The position numbers and the translations under genes were made by a program. Below the pieces are notes generated by a model. The model was not told the DNA's origin and searched no databases. It saw only the letters and a list, made by a program, of their open reading frames with translations. From the NCBI RefSeq assembly GCF_003665435.1, contig NZ_CP023407.1, positions 6,444,501 to 6,508,500 on the forward strand: a stretch of DNA of 64,000 nucleotides, given 5' to 3'. Source of the DNA: Streptomyces fungicidicus. GTDB lineage: Bacteria > Actinomycetota > Actinomycetes > Streptomycetales > Streptomycetaceae. Shown here one piece after another: positions 1 to 7,268 of the stretch (its first letter is position 1; every line of letters starts with the position of its first letter).

Positions 1-145
1 ACGGCGCACGCGTCGCGGACGCCCGGGCGGCCAAGTGCGCCCGGACAACCCGTAACCCGGCGAGTGGTCCGGGGTTGGTTGAGACGACTCCCCCCTCCCA
101 CCCGGACGGGCCGACCCCGCTACGCGCCACCCACGAGGACCCGCC
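1..145. other. left edge, end of an upstream gene possible
   Basis: No complete gene fits here. One plus-strand frame is open from the window edge to a TAA at 53-55 with GC-rich third positions, and could be the last 17 codons of an upstream siderophore gene, but this cannot be verified. A GAGGAC sequence at 135-140 is the likely ribosome binding site of the next gene. Confidence 0.25.
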
Positions 146-1993
146 TTGCACACCACCCCCACACCGGCCGACCGCACGGGCCCCCTGCTGCCGCGCCAGG
201 ACCGGAAACCGCCCGACACCGACTGGATCAGGGGCACCGGAGCGTGCCCCCTGGAGCATCCCGACCCGCGCAGGGCGGCCCAGGCGGCCGCCGCCGAGAA
301 CCTGCTGCGCTGCTGGGTGCGCGAAACCGGCGTACGCGCCCCGGAGGGCGACATCCTGTGCCTCCCCCTCCCGGCCAGCGGCACGGCCCTGCTCGTCCCC
401 GTCCTGTACTGGTCCCCGACCGGCCTGCACCGCTTCGGCCTGCCCTACCTGGCGGACGCCCCGGACCCCGCCCCGTACGTCGACGCCGTGCTGCTGGCCG
501 CCCTCCTCGGCAGGGAGCACGCCCGCCCGGCGGGACCAGCGCTTCCGCCGGCCGGTGACGTCACCGACCTGGTCTCGCGGGTCGCCGACTCCGTGCGGCG
601 CGTCACCGCCTTCGTCACCGAACGGCGGCTGCGTACGGAGGACCACCCGGACCTCTTCCTCGCCGCGGAACAGGCACTCGTCCTCGGCCACCCCCTGCAC
701 CCCGACCCGAAGAGCCGCGACGGCCTCTCCGACGCCGAGGCGCTGCGCTACTCACCCGAGTCACGCGGCTCCTTCTCCCTGCACTGGATGGCCGTCGCCC
801 CCGCCCTGCTCGCCACCGACTCCGCCTGGACCGAGCACGGACGCCCGGTCACCGCGCCCGGCCTCACCGCCCGGCTCGCCGGCCCCGGCCTGCCGCTGCC
901 CGACGGCCACGCGGCCCTGCCCGTGCACCCCTGGCAACTGCGCCAGATCCGCCACCGCCCCGAGGCCGCCGCGCTGCTCGACGCCGGGCTGCTCCGCGAC
1001 CTCGGCGGCCACGGCGACCCCTGGCACCCCACCTCCTCCGTCCGTACCGTCCACCGGTCCGGCGCCCCCGCCATGCTCAAGCTGTCGCTGGGCCTGCGCA
1101 TCACCAACTCCCGCCGGGAGAACCTCCGCAAGGAACTCCACCGGGGCGTCGAGGTCCACCGTCTGCTGCGCACGGGACTGTCCCAGCGGTGGCGGGCCGC
1201 GCACCCCGGCTTCGACATCGTCCGCGACCCGGCCTGGCTCGGCGTGGACGGACCGGCCGGTGACCCCGTGCCCGGACTAGACGTGGTGATCCGGCACAAC
1301 CCCTTCCGGCCGCACGAGGACGCGACCTGCGTCGCCGGGCTCCTCGCGCCGCACCCCCGCCCCGGCAGCCGCACGGCGTCCCGGCTGGCCGGGATCCTCA
1401 CCGGCCTCGCCGCCCGGACGGGCCGGCCGTCCGGGGCGGTCGCCGCGGAGTGGTTCCTGCGCTACCTCGAGCACGTGGTGCGGCCCGTGCTGTGGCTGGA
1501 CGGCGAGGCCGGCATCGCCCTGGAGGCGCACCAGCAGAACACCCTGCTCCTGCTGGACCCCGACGGCTGGCCCGCGGGCGCCCGCTACCGGGACAACCAG
1601 GGCTACTACTTCCGCGACTCCCGGCGCGCCGGACTCGACGCCCTGCTGCCCGGCATCGGCGAACGCAGCGACACCTTCGTCCCCGACGAGGTCACCGACG
1701 AACGCTTCACCTACTACCTGGGCATCAACAACGTCTTCGGTCTCATCGGTGCCCTGGGCTCCCAGCGCCTCGCCGACGAACGGCTGCTGCTCGCCGCCTT
1801 CCGCCGGTTCCTCGCCGGAATCTCCACCGGCCCGGCAAGGACCCGCAGCACCCTGCCCGCCCGTCTCCTCGACGCACCCGTCCTGCGCTGCAAGGCCAAC
1901 CTGCTGACCCGGCTGCACGGCCTCGACGAACTCGTCGGCCCGGTCGCCACCCAGTCCGTCTACGTCACCCTCGCCAACCCGCTGCACCCATGA
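146..1993 (+). CDS. IucA/IucC-family NIS siderophore synthetase
   Basis: This 615-residue protein has the length and motifs of the NRPS-independent siderophore synthetases (IucA/IucC/DesD), which use ATP to join a carboxylate such as citrate or a succinyl-hydroxamate to an amine or alcohol in the cytoplasm. Visible motifs are HPWQL near residue 259, an RxTxxRENLRKE-like region near 315, the ATP-site-like EAHQQN near 461 and a C-terminal GINNVFG followed by KANLL, as in the FhuF-like end of the family. The start is a TTG with GAGGAC six bases upstream; no better ATG lies nearby. The stop overlaps the start of the acetyltransferase (ATGA), so the two are translationally coupled and probably act in one iron-chelator pathway. 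The substrate cannot be read from the sequence. I see no iron box here, but the promoter may lie left of the window. Confidence 0.9.
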   Translation: MHTTPTPADRTGPLLPRQDRKPPDTDWIRGTGACPLEHPDPRRAAQAAAAENLLRCWVRETGVRAPEGDILCLPLPASGTALLVPVLYWSPTGLHRFGLPYLADAPDPAPYVDAVLLAALLGREHARPAGPALPPAGDVTDLVSRVADSVRRVTAFVTERRLRTEDHPDLFLAAEQALVLGHPLHPDPKSRDGLSDAEALRYSPESRGSFSLHWMAVAPALLATDSAWTEHGRPVTAPGLTARLAGPGLPLPDGHAALPVHPWQLRQIRHRPEAAALLDAGLLRDLGGHGDPWHPTSSVRTVHRSGAPAMLKLSLGLRITNSRRENLRKELHRGVEVHRLLRTGLSQRWRAAHPGFDIVRDPAWLGVDGPAGDPVPGLDVVIRHNPFRPHEDATCVAGLLAPHPRPGSRTASRLAGILTGLAARTGRPSGAVAAEWFLRYLEHVVRPVLWLDGEAGIALEAHQQNTLLLLDPDGWPAGARYRDNQGYYFRDSRRAGLDALLPGIGERSDTFVPDEVTDERFTYYLGINNVFGLIGALGSQRLADERLLLAAFRRFLAGISTGPARTRSTLPARLLDAPVLRCKANLLTRLHGLDELVGPVATQSVYVTLANPLHP

Positions 1994-2607
1994 CGCCCGA
2001 CCGCGTCCGCGACTGGGGCCCGGCCGGCACACCCGCCGGACTGTTCCGGCTCGTCCCCGTCCGCCTCGAACGCGACCTGCCGCTGCTCGCGGGGTGGATG
2101 AACGACCCCGCCGTCGCCGCGTTCTGGGAGCTGTCCGGACCGCCGGACGTGACCGCGGGCCACCTGCGGGCCCAGCTCACCGGCGACGGACACAGCGTTC
2201 CGTGCCTCGGCGTCCTGGACGGTACGCCGATGAGCTACTGGGAGATCTACCGCGCGGACCTCGACCCCCTGGCCCGCCACTACCCGGCCCGGCCCCACGA
2301 CACCGGGCTCCACGTCCTCATCGGCGCCTCCCGCGACCGGGGCAGGGGCCTCGGCGGCATCCTGCTCGCAGCCGTCGCCGACCTCGCCCTGGACCGAAGC
2401 CCCCGGTCACCTCGCGTCATCGCGGAACCCGACCTGCGCAACGTTCCGTCCGTCGCCGCGTTCCTCACGGCCGGCTTCCGCTTCTCGGCGGAGATCGATC
2501 TGCCCACGAAGCGGGCCGCCCTCATGGTCCGGGACCGTTCCCCGCGGCATCGGCTCCGGCACGCCGTCCCCGTACCCCTCACCTCCGCCGAGGAGCCCGA
2601 GTCTTGA
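1990..2607 (+). CDS. GNAT acetyltransferase (siderophore-type)
   Basis: The 205-residue product resembles the IucB/RhbD-type acetyltransferases that acylate a hydroxylated amine during siderophore assembly. It shows the GNAT core: an LxRDLPLLAGWMND opening typical of this subgroup, the YWEIYRA strand near residue 80, an acetyl-CoA-binding RGRGLGG loop at about 115-121, and the NVPSVAAF helix near 155 that is common in siderophore GNATs. It starts at the ATG of an ATGA overlap with the upstream synthetase. The tail after residue 185 is low complexity. Acyl donor and acceptor are inferred from context only. Confidence 0.85.
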   Translation: MTPDRVRDWGPAGTPAGLFRLVPVRLERDLPLLAGWMNDPAVAAFWELSGPPDVTAGHLRAQLTGDGHSVPCLGVLDGTPMSYWEIYRADLDPLARHYPARPHDTGLHVLIGASRDRGRGLGGILLAAVADLALDRSPRSPRVIAEPDLRNVPSVAAFLTAGFRFSAEIDLPTKRAALMVRDRSPRHRLRHAVPVPLTSAEEPES

Positions 2608-2671
2608 TCACACCGCCCGTCCCCGCCGGGATCGCACGAATGTCAGTGCCGGGTCGTAGGGTGGTCGCGCT

Positions 2672-4648
2672 ATGACGAAGCCCTCACTCCCCGAACTCCT
2701 GCACGCCGCCGTCGCCGCCGTCGGCGGCACGGAGCGTCCCGGCCAGGTCTCCATGGCCGAAGCCGTCGCCGAGGCGATCGACGACGGAGCCCATCTCCTG
2801 GTGCAGGCCGGCACCGGCACCGGAAAGTCGCTGGGCTACCTGGTGCCCGCGCTGGCGCACGGGGAGCGGGTGGTCGTGGCGACGGCCACCCTGGCACTGC
2901 AGCGCCAGCTCGTGGAGCGGGACCTTCCGCGCACGGTCGATGCCCTGCATCCGCAGCTGCGCCGCCGCCCGGAGTTCGCGATGCTCAAGGGCCGCTCCAA
3001 CTACCTGTGTCTGCACCGGCTCCACGAGGGCATGCCGCAGGACGAGGAGGAGGGCCTCTTCGACCAGTTCGAGGCGGCCGCGCCCACCAGCAAGCTCGGC
3101 CAGGACCTGCTGCGGCTGCGCGACTGGTCCGACGAGACGGAGACCGGCGACCGGGACGACCTCACACCGGGCGTCTCCGACCGGGCGTGGTCCCAGGTGT
3201 CGGTGTCCTCGCGGGAGTGCCTGGGCGCCACCAAGTGCGCATACGGCGCCGAGTGCTTCGCCGAGGCGGCCCGCGAGCGCGCCAAGCTGGCCGAGGTGGT
3301 CGTCACCAACCACGCCCTGCTCGCCATCGACGCCATCGAGGGCGCGCCGGTGCTTCCGCAGCACGAGGTGCTGATCGTCGACGAGGCCCATGAGCTGGTC
3401 TCCCGGGTCACCGGGGTCGCCACCGGGGAGCTCACCCCCGGGCAGGTCAACCGCGCGGTCCGGCGGGCCGCGAAACTGGTCGACGAGAAGTTCGCGGACC
3501 AGCTCCAGACGGCCGCCGAGGGCTTCGAGCGGCTGATGGAGCTGGCCCTCCCCGGCCGGCTGGAGGAGATCCCGGAGGACCTCGGATACGCGCTCATGGC
3601 GCTGCGCGACGCGTGCAGGAACGTCATCTCCGCGATCGGCAGCACCCGCGACAAGTCCGTGCAGGACGAGGACGCGGTCCGCAAACAGGCGCTGGCCTCC
3701 GTGGAGAGCGTGCACGACGTGGCGGAGCGGATCACGCACGGCTCCGAGTGGGACGTCGTCTGGTACGAGCGGCACGACCGCTTCGGCGCCTCCCTGCGTG
3801 TCGCGCCCATGTCCGTCTCGGGTCTGCTGCGGGAGAAGCTCTTCACCGACCGCTCCGTCGTCCTGACGTCCGCGACGCTGAAGCTGGGCGGCGACTTCAA
3901 CGGCGTGGGGGCGTCCCTGGGGCTCGGTCCCGAGGGCGTCGAGGGCGAGGACCTCCCGCAGTGGAAGGGCGTCGACGTCGGCTCGCCGTTCGACTACCCC
4001 AGGCAGGGGATCCTGTACGTCGCGAAGCATCTGGCGCGTCCCGCGCGTGACGGTGACCGCGGGGACATGCTGGACGAGCTCACCGAACTGATCCAGGCGG
4101 CGGGAGGCCGCACCCTGGGCCTGTTCTCCTCGATGCGGGCCGCCCAGCTCGCCGCGGAGGAGCTGCGCTCCCGCATTCCGGAGTTCCCGATCCTCCTCCA
4201 GGGTGAGGAGACGCTCGGCGAACTGATCAAGAACTTCGCGGCCGACCCGAAGACCTGCCTGTTCGGCACGCTGTCGCTCTGGCAGGGGGTGGACGTACCG
4301 GGTCCGAGCTGTCAGCTGGTGGTCATGGACAAGATTCCCTTCCCGCGTCCCGACGACCCCTTGATGAGCGCCCGCCAGAAGGCCGTCGAGGAGGCGGGCG
4401 GCAACGGCTTCATGGCGGTCGCCGCCACCCATGCGGCGCTGCTCATGGCGCAGGGCGCGGGCCGTCTGGTGCGCGCCTCGGGCGACCGGGGCGTGGTGGC
4501 CGTACTGGACCAGCGACTGGCGACGGCACGCTACGGCAGCTATCTGAAGGCTTCGCTGCCCGACTTCTGGTACACCACTGACCGCAACCAGGTCAGGAAG
4601 TCGCTGGCCGCGATCGACGCGACGGCGAAGCAGGCGGAAGCGAAGTGA
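2672..4648 (+). CDS. DinG/XPD-family ATP-dependent helicase
   Basis: A 658-residue superfamily 2 helicase of the DinG/YoaA type, expected to unwind 5'-3' on branched DNA or R-loops. It has Walker A GTGTGKS at about residues 47-53, four cysteine candidates for the iron-sulfur cluster around residues 180-196 (spacing ECLGATKC...ECF), the DEAH box VDEAHEL near 236, and motif VI QGAGRLVRASGDRG near 597. The ATG follows a weak ribosome site in a short gap after the acetyltransferase and is the first start in frame. It faces lexA convergently, which fits a DNA-damage role, but I found no SOS box immediately upstream, so LexA control is not shown. Confidence 0.92.
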   Translation: MTKPSLPELLHAAVAAVGGTERPGQVSMAEAVAEAIDDGAHLLVQAGTGTGKSLGYLVPALAHGERVVVATATLALQRQLVERDLPRTVDALHPQLRRRPEFAMLKGRSNYLCLHRLHEGMPQDEEEGLFDQFEAAAPTSKLGQDLLRLRDWSDETETGDRDDLTPGVSDRAWSQVSVSSRECLGATKCAYGAECFAEAARERAKLAEVVVTNHALLAIDAIEGAPVLPQHEVLIVDEAHELVSRVTGVATGELTPGQVNRAVRRAAKLVDEKFADQLQTAAEGFERLMELALPGRLEEIPEDLGYALMALRDACRNVISAIGSTRDKSVQDEDAVRKQALASVESVHDVAERITHGSEWDVVWYERHDRFGASLRVAPMSVSGLLREKLFTDRSVVLTSATLKLGGDFNGVGASLGLGPEGVEGEDLPQWKGVDVGSPFDYPRQGILYVAKHLARPARDGDRGDMLDELTELIQAAGGRTLGLFSSMRAAQLAAEELRSRIPEFPILLQGEETLGELIKNFAADPKTCLFGTLSLWQGVDVPGPSCQLVVMDKIPFPRPDDPLMSARQKAVEEAGGNGFMAVAATHAALLMAQGAGRLVRASGDRGVVAVLDQRLATARYGSYLKASLPDFWYTTDRNQVRKSLAAIDATAKQAEAK

Positions 4649-5148
4649 CCACCGGGGGCGTCGCCCGCCCCCGGCAGGTGCCGCGGCCGGCGGCCCCGTA
4701 GGCCGGACGGCCGAGTCCCACAGCCCCACCCCTCGGCGTGTCGCCGGTCCGCATGGATGAGCCGACTGTCCATGCGTTCGCGTGTGCGTGAGGTCCGGCT
4801 GTCCGGTGATCCGGCGGACTCGGGGGCCTGTCGGTCCGTGTCCGGGCGTTCTGTGTGCCCGGCGGGGGCCGGGATGCCCGTTGATCGCGCGAAGTCCGCT
4901 GCAGGGTGCGCCGGTGGTCCGTGTCGGCCCGGCACCCGGTGAATCCGGGGGAGTCCTCGGCACGGCGTGTCTGCGGGACGTGGGACAGGTCGGCCGAGGT
5001 GGCCCGCGTGACCGGGGATGCCGGGAGTGGGCCGGCCTGGCGGGCCGGAATGCCCGCGCCGGGTGGGTCGGCCGGGCCTCGCCTACGGAGCTGGTCCCGG
5101 GCCGGGGCCGCGGTGGTCGGAGCGGCGTGAGGTGCTCGGGGCAGCACA
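4649..5148. other. intergenic gap, no gene supported
   Basis: About 500 bases between the convergent helicase and lexA genes. Open frames exist on both strands but have no ribosome site, no recognisable domain and low-complexity Gly/Arg/Pro translations. I see nothing functional other than the lexA terminator at its right edge. Confidence 0.6.
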
Positions 5149-5182
5149 GGGCCCCGGAACCGGCGCAGGGGTTCCGGGGCCC
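5149..5182 (-). terminator. lexA terminator hairpin
   Basis: A perfect 12-bp inverted repeat (GGGCCCCGGAAC and its complement) with a 10-base loop lies 45 bases beyond the lexA stop. There is no T-run, as is common in Streptomyces. Confidence 0.65.
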
Positions 5183-5226
5183 GGTCAGGGGGCGGGGTGG
5201 GCGGCGTGGCCAGCCCCGCACCGTGC

Positions 5227-6006
5227 TCAGACGCGGCGCAGAACGGCAACCACCTTGCCCAGAATGGTCGCGTCGTCGCCCGGGATCGGCTCGTAGGCCG
5301 CGTTGTGCGGGAGCAGCCAGACATGGCCGTCCTCGCGCTTGAAGCGCTTGACCGTCGCCTCGCCGTCGAGCATCGCCGCCACGATGTCGCCGTTCTCGGC
5401 GACCGGCTGACGGCGGACCGTGACCCAGTCGCCGTCACAGATCGCCGCCTCGATCATGGAGTCGCCGACGACCTTCAGGACGAACAGCTCACCGTCACCG
5501 ACGAGCTGCCGGGGGAGCGGGAAGACGTCCTCGACGGACTCCTCGGCGAGGATCGGGCCACCGGCGGCGATACGGCCGACCAGCGGCACGTAGGACGCGG
5601 CCGGCTTGCCGGCGGTGTCCGTGGGCTGCACGGAGGCGGCCTGGTCGGAGCCGCGCACCTCGTACGCCCGCGGGCGGTGCGGGTCGCGGCGCAGGAAGCC
5701 CTTGCGCTCCAGCGCCATCAGCTGGTGCGCCACCGAGGAGGTGCTGGAGAGGCCGACCGCCTGGCCGATCTCACGCATCGACGGCGGGTAGCCGCGCCGC
5801 TGGACCGAGTCCCTGATGACCTCGATCACCCGGCGCTGGCGGTCGGTGAGTCCGGAGCTGTCCGCCCGGATGCCGGGAGGTCGGCCCGGCAGGGAGCGCT
5901 TGTGCCCCTCGGGATTCGTGGCTTCGTTCATCGCATGCGCCGGCTCGAGTCGGCCCTGGTGGCGATCCTGGGCAGTGATGGCGGCACTGTCTGCGGTGGT
6001 GGTCAC
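5227..6006 (-). CDS. lexA: LexA SOS repressor/autoprotease
   Basis: The product (259 residues) is the SOS repressor, which cleaves itself when RecA is activated. The N-terminal winged helix (GYPPSMREIGQAVGLSSTS, about residues 72-90) binds the SOS box. The Ala-Gly cleavage site lies in GRIAAGG, and the catalytic Ser is in VVGDSMIEA with the Lys in EATVKRFK near the C-terminus. The GTG at 6006 was chosen because GAGAGGGG lies 8 bases upstream; longer in-frame starts would run through the operator. The protein is longer than E. coli LexA by an N-terminal tail of about 50 residues that is usual in Streptomyces. A SOS box about 60 bp upstream indicates autoregulation. The gene diverges from nrdR-nrdJ. 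Confidence 0.97.
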   Translation of the reverse strand: MTTTADSAAITAQDRHQGRLEPAHAMNEATNPEGHKRSLPGRPPGIRADSSGLTDRQRRVIEVIRDSVQRRGYPPSMREIGQAVGLSSTSSVAHQLMALERKGFLRRDPHRPRAYEVRGSDQAASVQPTDTAGKPAASYVPLVGRIAAGGPILAEESVEDVFPLPRQLVGDGELFVLKVVGDSMIEAAICDGDWVTVRRQPVAENGDIVAAMLDGEATVKRFKREDGHVWLLPHNAAYEPIPGDDATILGKVVAVLRRV

Positions 6007-6066
6007 GTCGGCCCCTCTCGATGGTCTCCCTGCAGCACAACGGTAATTGCTTTCGAAAGGTTGCGC

Positions 6067-6080
6067 CAAACACACGTTCG
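6067..6080. promoter_or_regulatory. SOS box (LexA operator)
   Basis: Read on the lexA strand the site is CGAACGTGTGTTTG, matching the Gram-positive/actinobacterial SOS box CGAAC-N4-GTTYG in every fixed position. It sits 61 bases upstream of the lexA start and would let LexA repress its own gene. Confidence 0.9.
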
Positions 6081-6381
6081 AGTGAAAAAACGCGAATTGC
6101 CTTACGCGATCTCTCATCGAGGTGTATTTGCCGCCCCGCCTCCCGCCGGACAAACGGGCCGATTGTTGTACTCTTCACCGCCTGGGCGACGACCCCGGGG
6201 CTGCGGACCTCAGTCTGCCATCGGGTGCCCCGCGAGGTGGGAAGCGGCCCCCGCTCTCTTCGGGAATCGCACGCCGCCTCCCCGCCTCCGGCACGCCGTC
6301 TCCCCGACGCGCGGCCGTCGGCCGCCACGTACCCGGCCTGCCGCGCGCGACACGCGTGCGCGGCATGAATGTATGAGCCAA

Positions 6382-6397
6382 TCCCCACATCTAGTGG
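6382..6397 (+). promoter_or_regulatory. NrdR box 1
   Basis: The 16-base site TCCCCACATCTAGTGG matches 11 of 16 positions of the NrdR consensus acaCwAtATaTwGtgt as I recall it. It is the first of two boxes whose starts are 31 bp apart, the helical spacing typical of NrdR-controlled promoters. Together with the second box it predicts autorepression of nrdR and control of nrdJ by dATP/ATP-loaded NrdR. Confidence 0.65.
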
Positions 6398-6412
6398 TTG
6401 GATTGCGGCAGC

Positions 6413-6428
6413 AGCCCAGAAGTTGTGG
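6413..6428 (+). promoter_or_regulatory. NrdR box 2
   Basis: The site AGCCCAGAAGTTGTGG is a weaker match (9 of 16) to the NrdR consensus, but it lies exactly 31 bp after the first box on the same face of the helix and upstream of nrdR, which is where a second box is expected. Confidence 0.55.
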
Positions 6429-6536
6429 TCCCCCGGGTCTCCGAGCCCTCCACGATCGCCTATGCTGGTGCTGCTTCGTGAGGCCCAAGAGGCCTCGTGG
6501 GGCTATTGAGACTGCTGTGAGGAGGGTTGGGACTTC

Positions 6537-7103
6537 ATGCACTGCCCCTTCTGCAGGCACTCCGACAGCCGTGTCGTCGACAGCCGTACGACCGACGACG
6601 GCACGTCGATCCGCAGGCGCCGCCAGTGTCCGGACTGCTCCCGTCGTTTCACGACCGTGGAGACGTGTTCGCTCATGGTGGTCAAGCGGTCCGGGGTCAC
6701 CGAGCCCTTCAGCCGCACCAAGGTCATCAACGGTGTGCGCAAGGCGTGCCAGGGACGGCCCGTCACCGAGGACGCCCTCGCCCAGCTCGGGCAGCGTGTC
6801 GAGGAGGCGGTGCGGGCCACCGGGAGTGCCGAGCTGACCACCCATGACGTGGGGCTTGCGATTCTCGGCCCGCTTCAGGAGCTCGACCTCGTCGCCTATC
6901 TGCGGTTCGCGTCCGTCTACCGGGCGTTCGACTCGCTGGAGGACTTCGAGGCCGCGATCGTGGAGCTCCGGCGGGCGGAGCCGCCCGCCGCGGACGACGG
7001 GGACGGCGAGGGCGGCGAAGAGGCCGTCCCGGCGAGCCAGGAAGACGACAGCGGGTCCGGAGGGCCTGTCCAGGTCCCCGAACCCGCTCCCGCCGCCGGC
7101 TGA
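6537..7103 (+). CDS. nrdR: NrdR transcriptional repressor of ribonucleotide reductases
   Basis: NrdR senses dATP/ATP through an ATP-cone and represses ribonucleotide reductase genes. The 188-residue product has the N-terminal zinc ribbon with CPFC at residues 3-6 and CPDC at 31-34, the RRRRQC and FTTVE motifs between and after them, and an ATP-cone from about 46 to 136 (VVKRSG...SVYRAF). The start ATG follows AGGAGGGT. The tail after residue 145 is acidic and low complexity, longer than in most bacteria but common in Streptomyces. The gene precedes nrdJ by 165 bases and is probably cotranscribed with it; two NrdR boxes lie upstream. Confidence 0.97.
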   Translation: MHCPFCRHSDSRVVDSRTTDDGTSIRRRRQCPDCSRRFTTVETCSLMVVKRSGVTEPFSRTKVINGVRKACQGRPVTEDALAQLGQRVEEAVRATGSAELTTHDVGLAILGPLQELDLVAYLRFASVYRAFDSLEDFEAAIVELRRAEPPAADDGDGEGGEEAVPASQEDDSGSGGPVQVPEPAPAAG

Positions 7104-7268
7104 CCGGCGGGCCGGCCCCGGAGGCGAGCTGCGGGGACCGGCCGGGCGGCGGCGATGAGAAGACCTGTTGCGGGCAGGCGAGTGGGCACCCGCAGCACCA
7201 GACAGAACACCGTGCCACGGGAACAATCGGGGCACTTCAGGGCGTTTTCGCCCGTACAGGGAGGCGGC

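Noticed and set aside
2684..5221. Very long open frame on the minus strand opposite the DinG-like helicase
   Set aside because: It mirrors the helicase codons, has low-complexity Arg/Pro translation and no domain. Long antisense frames are a by-product of high GC.
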